Assembly (NCBI GenBank): GCA_964019335.1
Contig: OZ025703.1
Coordinates: forward strand, 186,001-250,000
Origin: Diplonema japonicum
Lineage: Eukaryota; Euglenozoa; Diplonemea; Diplonemida; Diplonemidae
DNA length: 64,000 bases
Reading direction: 5' to 3'
Shown here: positions 9,232 to 18,990 of the stretch, piece by piece
Numbering within the stretch: position 1 is the stretch's first letter
Layout: each line of letters starts with the position of its first letter
Program-made: the position numbers and the translations under genes
The notes under the pieces: generated by a model
The model's database searches: none
Seen by the model: the letters and a program-made list of their open reading frames with translations, nothing else
What the model was told of the DNA's origin: nothing

Positions 9232-10735
9232 GATCCAATGGTTTAACAGCACTACACACAGAAGACGAGTTGCTTTTAACTTTATATTATGAAACACTTT
9301 GTTGTGTTATTATTAGAAAACAAGGAATGTCAAACAGTGGACTAATCTCTACCTCCACATCTCTAAAAGCAATCTACCTGTTCTTGTTGTTCCCTTTTCT
9401 TTCGTTTGTTCTCCCTCTTTTTTTTTTAATGGTAACCCTTCCGTCAACCATCATCAGAATTTAACATCTGATGTCCTCTCCTCTTCCCGCCCTTCTTTTT
9501 CCATCTACTGGGAGAAAAGAAGGAATAGTGAAATGGAAGAAAGAAAGGTGAAGGCAAAAAAGGCGAAAAAAGAGGAGAAAAAAATTACAGATCTGGCAAC
9601 TCAGCAATCTGAGTATTCTCACTAGAACCTCTTTTGGAGGATTTTGAACGCAGGTTCACTCTGGGCGCCTTACACAGGGTCGCTTCAGGGAGAGGTTGCA
9701 TGGGAATGCTGCTCTTTTTTTTTCCTTTTCTTTTTTTCTCTCTTTTTCTTCTTCTTCAAGGTTTTTGCAATCGTATCTTTTTGTTCTTTTTTTGTATTTT
9801 ATCCATGAAAAGGTTTTTAACGATCTCTTCGATATTCTCTCCCTCCACCCATCGACCTCTCGACCTTCTACTTTGGTTTAACTGTTAAACAGGAACCGTT
9901 TCTCCGCTCTCCACAACATCTTGTGGTACTTTGATTTTTTTTTTTTCCTTTTTTTCCCCCCCTCTCTCTATCTAGTTCTAAACCCCTTCCTTCTGTCTCA
10001 TTGATTGTCCGAGCCGATAAAAACATAAAAATAAAAGAGGGGAAGGAAAAAAAAAAAAAAAAGGAAGAAAACCGGCTTCTCATATCGCTTGTGCACATAA
10101 AAAAAAAGAGATGACAGACAGAGAATGAGAATAGAATAAAGAAAAAAAAAGAGAGAGAAAGAGAAGGGATTCACACCCCTTGGCTCCTTTTTTGTTTTTG
10201 TTTTTGTTTTCCCCCTTTCCCCACAAACGCAAATTTTCTTCCTTCCGCTTTTTATATTCTATTTCTGGGATTTTTAAAGTACCACGCACCCATAGCACTT
10301 GCACTTTCCATATCGAAAAAAAAAAAAAAAAAAACCAAAAAATCACCTTTGGGGGTACGACAGCTCAGAGCAGTACTGACTCAGAAGGGACATCCTCACT
10401 GCCGACGAAGAAGTGGCGTGGGGGGGGGGGGGGGGGGGGGACCCCGTATTGCGTCCACATAAGGAACACAAGTTCCAGACCTCCTGGCGAGTTTCAGGGC
10501 TCTCGTTGTGAAAGTAGAGCAAACACCTAACAATCGAAGGGGTCAATGTAAAATGAACACATGGCTGTTGAGTGATGACTACTTTTTGTCCTGCTCTCTG
10601 TCATGTTTTTTTCAAATATACCCACCAGCGAAGGGTTAACCCCTATTCACAATGGAAACCATCTCAACAAACAACAACTAACATAGATTTTGACGCTTCA
10701 AAAAAAAAAAAAAAAAAGAAAAAAAAACCAACAAA
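9232..10735. other. Low-complexity spacer and type B upstream region
   Basis: Homopolymer-rich DNA. It has a roughly 90-bp segment (about 9445-9540, with TTTAACATCTGATG) that recurs near 19195, 34010 and 51165, a G-run of about 20 near 10421-10440, and from about 10445 a type B upstream region nearly identical to 20344-20634. A GGGTTAACCCC palindrome occurs near 10635. No gene is seen. Confidence 0.5.
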
Positions 10736-11605
10736 ATGGGTTCCGCAGGAAGCATTGCGGCCGTCATCGACGTGTCCATCACAGCCTTCTACTTGGACAT
10801 GAGGGTGAACCTCAACGGCGGCAGCGGGTGGGATAGTCCCATCTACTGCGCGGCTTTCCCGAACGGAGCTGCCGGCATGAATCCCCAAGACCACACCAAT
10901 GTGATTATGAACCCGACTCACGACGGGAGTGGCAGCTACTTGATGCCGAGGATCACAAGGGATGCCAACAACAACACCATTGGTCCTCAAGTCACTTACG
11001 AGGTGAAGTGCAGCATTAACCCTAAGTATGGTGACTGGTCTTACCTCAGCACTACTGTGATAACCCCTGCTGCTCCGACACCGGCTCTCACCCTTGCTCC
11101 CTGTGTGACTGGAGTAAAGCTGAACGGGGTCCCCGTGACTCAGATCGACATGGACGGACAGGAGACCCTTGACCTCGGGGGGAAGACCTGGTCGCACTTC
11201 CCGAACCACATGAACGGGATGCACGCCTACTCCCTCCCGTACCCTGTTCCCGCAACAACCAAGATCGAGATGACCTGCTGCGGTGGGGAGGAGTGTGTGT
11301 TCTTCGTGGCTCTGTACAACTGTACAGCGTGCCTCAAACCCAGGCCCGTTGGCCTCGCCGAGACCCTCGTCCTGGACGGGTGGGACAGTGGTGCATGCTC
11401 CCCCAGGTTCGAGGGGGACTTCAAGACCACCGCCTTCCGCAAGGGTGTTGACGCTGTGAAACAAGACGTTGTCCTCACCTACACCGCACCCCACGAGGAG
11501 ATCATGCAGGTGTTCGGGTTGGAGGGGGCTGTTCAGAACCCGTGGTGTGTGAAGCCTGTGGCTCCTGGTGGTGCTGGGTGCGGTGGGAAGTGCCCTGTCT
11601 TCTAA
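10736..11605 (+). CDS. MGS-family protein, type B copy 1 (289 aa)
   Basis: It has the same N- and C-domains as type A, but the linker is reduced to about [14 protein letters not shown]-domain variants are VNLNGGSGWDS, CAAFPNGAAGMNPQ, NVIMNPTHDG and SINPKYGDWSYL. The C-domain has its own fixed differences (MTQ/VTQIDMD, NHMNG, CTACLKPRPV) and ends KCPVF. All six type B copies encode the same protein, which points to very recent duplication or strong homogenisation. The leader (ending CAACAAAATG) is the variant shared only with the copy at 20635. Function unknown. Confidence 0.85.
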   Translation: MGSAGSIAAVIDVSITAFYLDMRVNLNGGSGWDSPIYCAAFPNGAAGMNPQDHTNVIMNPTHDGSGSYLMPRITRDANNNTIGPQVTYEVKCSINPKYGDWSYLSTTVITPAAPTPALTLAPCVTGVKLNGVPVTQIDMDGQETLDLGGKTWSHFPNHMNGMHAYSLPYPVPATTKIEMTCCGGEECVFFVALYNCTACLKPRPVGLAETLVLDGWDSGACSPRFEGDFKTTAFRKGVDAVKQDVVLTYTAPHEEIMQVFGLEGAVQNPWCVKPVAPGGAGCGGKCPVF

Positions 11606-12775
11606 GACCTTTTTTGACACCTTTCTTTTATTGCGAGGGGCTTGTCCTGTACTTTGAGATTTATTTAATTTGAACAGTTATTTGTTTCCCCCCCCTCCCT
11701 GGTGGTCGTTGAAAACATCGGAGGGGTTCCTTTTTTTTTGTTTTATCCAAATGCCGAGTAAGGATTTACTTATTCGAGTTTTTTTTGCTCTACTCGAGCG
11801 AAGAACCTTTTAACATCTGATGACCCTGTGCACACTGATTGAAGGCACAAAGATACAGGGGTGAACAAGTAACGGGAAAACCCAAATACGAAGAGACAAG
11901 ATAAGAGGAAGATAAAGCACACCACTTATTATTATTATTATTATTATTATTTTTCTCCCCATGATGGCTAACGTGGCAGAAGTCATTGTTAGCCTCCAGC
12001 ACCTTTCGCCGGGTAGCTGTGAAGGAAAAAGAATGGGGGTTTTTCTTGATCTTCTCTTTATTATTTGTGGGAATACCTTTACCCTGCTTTCCTCTTGTTG
12101 TGTTGGCCTTTTTATTTTTCCTTCTCCTTTTTTTTTTAATACCCTTTTTACACTGTCAACCTTATCAAGTTAAGGTTTTCAAATTACAACTCTCCCCCTC
12201 CCTCCGCTTTTCACGAAATCTTGGTTTTCATGTGTTTCTCTTTCATTCTCTGTCCTCCTTTGTAGCCGAGTGATAAAGGGGTCACTACTGATGATGAACT
12301 TTTTAAAGCAACAAGCAACCATGAAGCGTCCTTTGTCGCGAGTATTGGGTGGTAGGTCGCCCGGTAAACTAGCTGCCGAATACTCTTGAGGTCGTTTTTT
12401 TTTTGTTTCTTCGTTTGTTTGCTTGATAGGTTCCCATTGCTTGAGCAACAAACTAAGAAAGAACAGTGGGAGGGAGAAACACACAACAAAAAGAAAACAA
12501 GATACAAAGAAGAGCGGAAAAACAAAGATCTCTCTCTCCCTAAACATATGCACTTTTATGTTTTTTTTATTTATATTATTTATCTTATGGTTCAAAAATT
12601 TCTCCTAACCCCCCCTATAATCGAGAAATAGCCTTTCCCAAATTCCCCATGGCGTCAACCACGCCCCCCCGGGGGGAGAGAAGAAAAGAATGTGGGGAAA
12701 AGTACTGCAACTAAGATAACAACAACAACAACAGATTCCTTAAACACACATAAACAAAAAAAAAAAAAAGAAGAA
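11606..12775. other. Type B downstream region and type C upstream region
   Basis: This spacer recurs after every type B gene (21505-, 28383-, 38714-, 45590-, 55724-). It contains a TTA/TAT microsatellite (11928-11950), a conserved segment ATGGCTAACGTGGCAG...GTTAGCC able to form a 7-bp stem (about 11963-11995), and a tRNA-like box A (TAGCCGAGTG near 12263) without a matching box B. After about 12618 come the family's conserved upstream block (CCCCATGGCGTCAACCACGC) and leader. Small frames in it are not supported. Confidence 0.55.
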
Positions 12776-14890
12776 ATGGGTTCCGCAGGGAGCATTGCGG
12801 CCACCAGCGTCGTGTCTCTCACATCCTTCTATTTCGACATGAGGGTGAACCTCGATGGTGGAGGTAATTACGGGTGGCAGAGTCCCATCTACTGCGCGGC
12901 TTTCCCGAACGGAGCTGCCGGCATGAATCCCCAAGACCACACCAATGTGATTATGAACCCGACTCACGACGGGAGTGACAGCTACTTGATGCCGAGGATC
13001 ACAAGGGATTCCAACAACAATGCCATCAATCCTCAAGTCACTTACGAGGTGAAGTGCAGCATTGACCCTAAGAATGGTGACTGGTCTTACCTCAGCACTA
13101 CTGTGATAACCCCTGCTGTTCCCACATCCGAGCTCACTCCTGCCCCACCAACTCTTTCGCCACCAACTCCTGCCCCCGCAACACCTGCTCCACCAACTCC
13201 TTCACCACCAACACCTGCTCCACCTACTCCTTTCCCAGCAACACCTGCCCCTTCAACACCTTTCCCACCAACACCTGCTCCACCAACTCCTTCGCCACCA
13301 ACTCCTGCTCCCGCAACACTTGCCCCCACAACACCTGGGCCGACGCTCTCGCCCGCCCCCGCAACACCTGAGCCTACACCTGCCCCTTCAACACCTTTCC
13401 CACCAACACTTGCTCCGACACCTGAGCCCACACTTGCCCCTTCAACTGGAAGCACGACAGCAACAGAGACCATGACAGAAGGAAGCATGACAGCAACAGA
13501 GACCATGACAGAAGGAAGCATGACGGTAACAGAAACCCTGACAGGAGATGGAAGTACTCCTTCACCAGCAACTCCTGCCCCCGCAACACCTGAGCCTACA
13601 CCTGCCCCTTCAACGCCTTTCCCACCAACACTTGCTCCACCACCACCAACTCCTTTCCCCGCAACACTTGCTCCGACACCTGAGCCCACACTTGCCCCTT
13701 CAACTGGAAGCACGACAGCAACAGAGACCATGACAGAAGGAAGCATGACAGCAACAGAGACCATGACAGAAGGAAGCATGACGGTAACAGAAACCCTGAC
13801 AGGAGATGGAAGTACTCCTTCACCAGCAACTCCTGCCCCCGCAACACCTGAGCCTACACCTGCCCCTTCGACACCTTTCCCACCAACACCTGCTCCACCA
13901 ACTCCTTCACCACCAACTCCTGCCCCCGCAACACTTGCCCCGGCAACACCTGAGCCGACGCTCTCGCCCGCCCCTGCAACACCTGAGCCTACACCTGCCC
14001 CTTCAACACCTTTCCCACCAACACCTGCTCCACCAACTCTTTCACCACCAACTCCTGCCCCCGCAACACTTGCCCCCGCAACACCTGAGCCGACGCTCTC
14101 GCCCGCCCCTGCAACACCTGAGCCTACACCTGCCCCTTCAACACCTTTCCCACCAACACTTGCTCCACCACCACCAACTCCTTTCCCCGCAACACTTGCT
14201 CCGACACCTGAGCCCACACTTGCCCCTTCAACTGGAAGCACGACAGCAACAGAGACCATGACAGAAGGAAGCATGACGGTAACAGAAACCCTGACAGGAG
14301 ATGGAAGTACTCCTTCACCAGCAACTCCTGCCCCCGCAACACCTGAGCCTACACCTGCCCCTTCAACACCTTTCCCACCAACACCTGCTCCACCAACTCC
14401 TTCACCACCAACTCCTGCTCCCGCAACACTTGCCCCCGCAACACCTGGGCCGACGCTCTCGCCCGCCCCTGCAACACCTGAGCCTACACCTGCCCCTTCA
14501 ACACCTTTCCCACCAACACTTGCTCCACCACCACCAACTCCTTTCCCACCAACACTTGCTCCGACACCTGAGCCCACGCTTGCCCCTTCAACTGGAAGCA
14601 CGACAGCAACAGAGACCATGACAGAAGGAAGCATGACAGCAACAGAGACCATGACAGAAGGAAGCATGACAGCAACAGAGACCATGACAGAAGGAAGCAT
14701 GACGGTAACAGAAACCCTGACAGGAGATGGAAGTACTCCTTCGCCAGCAACTCCTGAGCCTACACCTGCGCCTTCAACACCTTTCCCACCAACTCCTGCC
14801 CCCACAACACCTGAGCCGACCCCTGTACCTGAGACCGAACTTGTCCCGTCAGACAACGGGGAACCAGCTGCTTCTTGGAATGGGATTTGA
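12776..14890 (+). CDS. MGS-family protein, type C copy 1 (about 704 aa, Pro-Thr repeat protein)
   Basis: The N-domain (about 1-112) starts [20 protein letters not shown] and carries VNLDGGGNYGWQS. It is followed by about 570 residues of Pro/Thr/Ala repeats with interspersed mucin-like modules (TATETMTEGSM, then TVTETLTGDGS). The Cys-rich C-domain is absent. The last residues (ELVPSDNGEPAASWNGI) and the 3' flank derive from the DNA polymerase gene. An in-frame ATG 28 codons upstream (12692) exists, but it would translate the conserved leader, so the MGSAGS start is preferred. The repeats suggest a stalk or O-glycosylated region; no secretion signal is seen. Confidence 0.82.
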   Translation: MGSAGSIAATSVVSLTSFYFDMRVNLDGGGNYGWQSPIYCAAFPNGAAGMNPQDHTNVIMNPTHDGSDSYLMPRITRDSNNNAINPQVTYEVKCSIDPKNGDWSYLSTTVITPAVPTSELTPAPPTLSPPTPAPATPAPPTPSPPTPAPPTPFPATPAPSTPFPPTPAPPTPSPPTPAPATLAPTTPGPTLSPAPATPEPTPAPSTPFPPTLAPTPEPTLAPSTGSTTATETMTEGSMTATETMTEGSMTVTETLTGDGSTPSPATPAPATPEPTPAPSTPFPPTLAPPPPTPFPATLAPTPEPTLAPSTGSTTATETMTEGSMTATETMTEGSMTVTETLTGDGSTPSPATPAPATPEPTPAPSTPFPPTPAPPTPSPPTPAPATLAPATPEPTLSPAPATPEPTPAPSTPFPPTPAPPTLSPPTPAPATLAPATPEPTLSPAPATPEPTPAPSTPFPPTLAPPPPTPFPATLAPTPEPTLAPSTGSTTATETMTEGSMTVTETLTGDGSTPSPATPAPATPEPTPAPSTPFPPTPAPPTPSPPTPAPATLAPATPGPTLSPAPATPEPTPAPSTPFPPTLAPPPPTPFPPTLAPTPEPTLAPSTGSTTATETMTEGSMTATETMTEGSMTATETMTEGSMTVTETLTGDGSTPSPATPEPTPAPSTPFPPTPAPTTPEPTPVPETELVPSDNGEPAASWNGI
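13129..14835. repeat. Pro-Thr coding minisatellite of type C copy 1
   Basis: Imperfect in-frame repeats of PAPPTPSPPTP and [12 protein letters not shown] type, with three blocks of TETMTEGSM modules. Repeats lack stop codons in several frames, which creates long shadow frames on both strands. Confidence 0.85.
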
Positions 14891-15334
14891 AAGACGAAAG
14901 CTGTGTCAATTGGATACAGGGGGGAAAAAAGGGGGTTTCTTTTTTTGAGGCGTCCTGTCACATACTGCAGGTACCCTTAAATGTCTCTTTTTTTTTTCTT
15001 CTTTTCTTCTTTTTTATTTTATCTCATGCTCTGGAAACAAAAGTTAAAACCCCCTCAAAAACTGATTCCTGAAACGTACGTTAATTCATTTTTTTCTCTC
15101 ATCTTTATTTTCTATTTTCTCTAATTATTTTTCTTTTATATTCCTCTCTTTTCCCAAAGTGAATATCTCCCTTGAACGGTGAGCACTCAACCGCACATCA
15201 AAATTTATCAAATTTTCTCTCCTAGCTTCATCTTTTTTTTTTTCCTGTCACATACTGCAGGTTCCGTTCAAAGACATCTTTTTTATCTCATCTAAAAAAA
15301 AAGAAGTTAAAACCCCCCCCCCCCCCCCATGGCC

Positions 15335-15365
<31 letters not shown>

Positions 15366-15411
15366 TACTGGAACTAAGACCACAATAACAGATACCTTAA
15401 ACACACATATA
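14891..15411. other. Type C downstream flank and decayed family leader
   Basis: It begins with polymerase-derived 3' flank, then T-rich DNA with two copies of a TGTCACATACTGCAGGT motif (about 14957 and 15247), a dispersed TTGAACGGTGAGCAC motif near 15173, and a family leader relic (about 15366-15411). The leader is interrupted by a transposon and lost its gene. Confidence 0.6.
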
Positions 15412-16338
15412 GTCGCCTCTCCACTATTTGTCACAAAATACTGCCCACAAATTTCATATCTCTTTAAGTGTAAAAAATCAAAAGCGATGCCTGGATTTGC
15501 TCCAGAAGTGGAATAAAATTTTGAATAAGAAAATCATGGCTAGGTGCTGTCATTTTTTTTTTACTTTCTTTAATTAAACCCCGAAAATTAAGCATGATTT
15601 ACACTACTTTTCCCTTTAATTCCATGTCGAAGTTGTGCAAACTGTGTTCAGACGCCACAGCTTCCCTCAGGCCATGCAGTCGAAGCTGTTGGGGTCACAC
15701 ACTGTGAAGTCGTGCCCTTCAAGGGTAATGACTTCAGAGCAGTCGGCGCAGCCGATACGGCGCATAGCGGCGTTGTGCTTCTAAGAAGTATCGGGTTTGG
15801 GTGTGGTCTTGCACCAGCACCTCGGTGTCTGTGGACACTGCCTGATATGTCTCGGGTGTTTCTTCAGGAAGGTGGAGTAGCCAACTACATCAGCACCCGA
15901 GCCCAGGTACTGTACGTGGAACTCATGAAAAGTGCCTTTGGCGTAACGCAGCTCAATGCGTTGATCACTTCCGGGAGAAACACGAATTGTTCTGTGACTT
16001 TGATGCAGAATCGATTCATTTTGCCACCAAGTCACAATAGCGCAGGCTATGCCTGCCGACAATGCATCAGAACGTATTTTCCTTGCAGGGGACTCTCGTG
16101 TTCTGTAACACACGTCTCTTGCGCTTCAGGGTGGGGGCTCTAAACTCCTCCTCGTCTTCGGCTTCCTCTTACTCTTTCTGCCGCCTAACGTTCTCGTTAC
16201 GCAATCGAGAGACCCAAAATCGAAAAATTTCGAAAATCAATTACCCCCCCCCCCCCCCCCCCCGGGCGTCAAAGGGTTAAAAAAAAGCGTTTTTTCTCAT
16301 TTTTCGAAAAAAGCATTGACAAATAGCGGAGAGGTGAC
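15412..16338. mobile_element. Unclassified TIR DNA transposon, about 927 bp
   Basis: The left end (15412-15433) and the right end (16317-16338, inverted) form a 22-bp terminal inverted repeat with two mismatches; the first 18 bases read GTCRCCTCTCCRCTATTT. The flanking octamers CACATATA (15404-15411) and CATGTATA (16339-16346) match at 6 of 8 positions and may be an aged 8-bp target duplication. The left flank is an MGS-family leader, so it inserted into a family 5' UTR. The interior has a broken minus-strand frame and a C-run (about 16243-16262). Truncated copies at 36937 and 53947 keep the left TIR but lack the right end. The 8-bp TSD would suit hAT-like elements, but no superfamily motif was recognised. 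Confidence 0.7.
15667..16150 (-). pseudogene. Broken minus-strand gene inside the TIR element, unrecognised
   Basis: Read from the right, an acidic-then-basic start (EEEFRAPTLKRKRR) leads into a frame with CAIVTWWQNESILHQSHRTI and YSTFLKKHPRHIRQC. After a frame change it ends in a Cys-rich tail (RRIGCADCSE...FDCMA) with the stop at 15667. Relative to the copies at 37192 and 54202 it has lost a segment of about 69 bp. It is possibly a transposase remnant, but the family is not recognised. Confidence 0.45.
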
Positions 16339-16385
16339 CATGTATAAAAAAAAAAAAGGTTTTTGATAAAGGCCACCCCTCTAGT

Positions 16386-16862
16386 TTAACCCGTTTGCTC
16401 TTCATGTACTGCAGTGTGTCTGACCTGAAGTCGTCAAAGGAGGGGGTGACGGCGTGCAGTGACATGAGAGGTGTAGTTATAGGTGGGAGGTTTTCCAAAA
16501 ATGAAATACCACTACTCTTATCGTCGCTTTACTTATCCAATGATGGGGGAACGGCAGCAGCCTGAATCTCCATTAGTACGGCAAAATCGTGGTGCACATC
16601 CCGACTTCTGATCAAAGGTGTCATCCTGTTCTGGACGCATGTGTTTAAGTATCTGCGTAGCACTGGCAGCGTGAACATAGGACACGCCATCATGGTCCTT
16701 TTAGTCTGCATGTTTGTCAACACGATCGTCACCAGCAGCGTCATCACCCCATGCCTGTGTACTGTGTGCTGCCCTTTGTTGGATACTGCTCTTTAGGCGT
16801 CTTTGTACAATACAGTAACTCTGGCGCTGATATTCGGTTACCAAGTTTAACAAAAAAAAAAA
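16386..16862 (-). mobile_element. Probable piggyBac relic
   Basis: The sequence TTAACCCGTTTG at 16386 has the form of a piggyBac terminus. At 16816-16837 is a 22-bp match to the piggyBac transposase fragment at 33067, coding TEYQRQS on the minus strand. Between them are only broken minus-strand frames. A second TTAACCC in the opposite direction ends at 16280 inside the neighbouring element. Confidence 0.4.
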
Positions 16863-16864
16863 AC

Positions 16865-16909
16865 CATCGAAGCTGAGGAATTTGTGTTTGTCACAAGAAG
16901 AATTCTTTA
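16865..16909. repeat. Direct repeat, left copy
   Basis: The segment CATCGAAGCTGAGGAATTTG to AATTCTTTA recurs at 17930-17968; the left copy has 6 extra bases (GTTTGT). The two copies bracket about 1 kb. Confidence 0.8.
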
Positions 16910-17929
16910 TTTACACGTGTGAACAAACCAGCGTGTCCAAAAGCAGGCGTATGTCTTGAATGATTAAGCATGGAATAACAAGGGATTAGATTCTCTCGGT
17001 TCTTTTTGTTGGTTTTTAACGCCAACCAGTTCGGCAGCAAATACGCCAAGCTGTTGAAAGCACTGGACCCCTCACCTGGACCTGCGAAGGGACAAGGGTG
17101 TCATTTATGTGCTCGTAAACAGTTTTAACTGACTGTCAACACAGCCTACAAGCGTGGCAAGCAGCACTGGAACAACTCGAAGCCCGTAGGCAACGGAAGA
17201 ACACGCAAGCCCAAACCTGAAAGGGCAAGCCAGGCCACGCAGACGATCTCACGAAGCCGGCTGACTGCACCAAAGGGGCGGACTACCACACGGGGCAAGC
17301 AGTCTGCAACAAGAAGTCTACGCCACGGGACAAGTAGGCCCCAGTCCCCAAAGACACCCCAGCTGCCACACGGAACCCCGAAGAACAAGCAGAACTAACC
17401 ACACGGGGCGGAAATCTGCACCACAGGACAAGCGGGCCCTAGTCTCTAGAAAGACTTCAGCTGCAGCCGAACCCCAGCAACAACCAAGGAGGGAAGGATA
17501 CTGCCCACTGTCTCGCTCGACGACAACCGAGAGGTACAGATCTCAGAGAGAAGCACGAAACTGGACAACTCTCAGCTGGAAGGAACTGGCAGCCCAGCAA
17601 CGAGACCGAAGCAAACCTGGGAAGGAACAACCCACAGCGGAAGGGGCAAACCCCGCACCCGAGACCGACCCCCGACACCTCGGACTACAACACGCAGCAG
17701 AAGGAACCAAGCAACCCCATACCCTCTAGCACCTGTACCCGCAAAGGCCCAAGGACAGATGCCACCTTGAAGACTTCCTCATAACGATTTTGTCACAAGC
17801 TTGTAGGTGCTGGATGGCGAAGAGGAAAAAAAGGACAACGAGGAAGCAAACGACAAACCCAACACTACCCAACACTACCCAACACTGAATCCAACGCTGA
17901 CCTCACAGATGACTCCTTCGGCAACAAAT
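16910..17929. other. T-poor region with degenerate repeats, no gene
   Basis: From about 17150 to 17720 the + strand is strikingly poor in T and rich in A, C and G. It contains a degenerate repeat with a period of about 113 bp (ACCACACGGGGC at 17285 and 17398). A short ACACTACCCA tandem repeat follows near 17863-17886. Frames here have no recognisable domain. Confidence 0.5.
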
Positions 17930-17968
17930 CATCGAAGCTGAGGAATTTGTCACAAGAAGAATTCTTTA
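17930..17968. repeat. Direct repeat, right copy
   Basis: Right partner of 16865-16909. Such a pair could be the ends of an inserted element or the trace of a local duplication. Confidence 0.8.
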
Positions 17969-18622
17969 ATATGACAAAGGGTGAATAAAGAAAAAAAAGA
18001 GAAATCGATTAGGAAGGAAACTATAGCGAAGTGGAAGGGGACCTGTGAAGACGCACCAGGTATGAGAAGGCCTCTGAGTTCTGAGATGGTAGAGAAGTTA
18101 GGAGTTAAGGCCCCAACACAATCCCTCAATTAGAAGGGTACATGTAAACACTGAGGGAGGAAGTCGGCCCATCTTAGGACCTATTTTAGTATATTAAAAG
18201 CAGTCCATGTCACGTAGTACATGTGGAGTCGACACATGCCCTCACAGAAGAGCCTTTTATGCGCATCTTACTTGAGCAGACGTCAGACAATCCTTGAAGC
18301 ACTAATGTGATCTAAACTAGCTTGCAAGAACAGCGCATTTCCTCTAAAATGGAATAGAATAGCGGAAATATGTGGACGATTCAAAGGTAGCTGATCCGAC
18401 GTTATTGGGGTTTTATCTATTGTTTAAGACAAAAGAAAAACAGCAACATTGAGAGGGAACGCTACACTGCTCACAAATGAAAACTAGTCTTTAATGAGTA
18501 CAACCTATCAATAACCGTGTTAAGGAAGCAATAATGTCAAAGAAAGTTTACATTAAAACTCATGATATATCGACCAAATGATAATAATACAAAGATCCTT
18601 TCTTCATACGGAATTAAGGGCA
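17969..18622. other. Intergenic, nothing recognised
   Basis: Ordinary-looking A/T-moderate sequence without homopolymers, unlike the rest of the window. No frame, repeat or RNA was recognised. Confidence 0.4.
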
Positions 18623-18990
18623 CTAGTAAACAAGGGTGTTACAAGAATCTGGAGAAAAGACTTGAGGCATTTCCAAAAAGAGTGTGAGGAGTGTGGTTGG
18701 CTGCTGGTCAGAGGATGGGACATCCATATCAGCAATCCATCTTTCGATAGGTCTTGAAATCGTGTTGTATTTTAACATGCCATAATCCAAAGCCAGATCC
18801 AGCATGGCATCGAGGACATCAACGATGCAGCTGTGCATCCCAAATACGAACATGGGCTGGAAGAGGGTATGGAGTCGAAAGGTGGCAACGAGTCCTGTGT
18901 CAACCAGGTAGCGAGAATAGCAGGATACTTCGGCTCTGAACGGCGGAGCAGTATAACCGCCGTAAGTTTGGCGGAGCTCGCCAAGACCGC
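18623..18990 (-). pseudogene. Unrecognised partial coding remnant
   Basis: One minus-strand frame stays open for about 120 codons, from GELRQTYGGYTAPPF through CYSRYLVDTGLVATFRLH and LDAMLDLALDYGMLKYNTIS to the stop near 18623. The composition is protein-like, not low complexity, but no ATG suits the start and no intact gene surrounds it. It could be an exon or a truncated gene. The family is not recognised. Confidence 0.4.

Noticed and set aside
11961-12273. Small ORFs of 70-95 codons (MMANVAEVIVSLQHLSPGSC type) after type B genes
   Set aside because: Their conservation follows from duplication, and they turn into low-complexity Phe/Leu-rich sequence from T-runs.
12290-12400. C/D snoRNA (ATGATGA as box C)
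   Set aside because: The box is broken (GATGACGA) in the copies at 29117 and 46275, and no box D or terminal stem was found.
12263-12480. tRNA or tRNA-derived SINE
   Set aside because: TAGCCGAGTGATAAAGG resembles a box A, but no cloverleaf or proper box B (GGTTCGANTCC) follows; GGTTCCCATT downstream is a poor match.
12692-12775. N-terminal extension of type C proteins from the upstream ATG (MGKSTATKITTTTT type)
   Set aside because: It translates the conserved non-coding leader, which is also found before type A and B genes; only the MGSAGS start is common to all copies.
13087-14961. 624-codon minus-strand ORF (Gly-Val repeats) opposite type C copy 1
   Set aside because: Mirror of the Pro-Thr repeat; no conserved start and it runs through the gene on the other strand.
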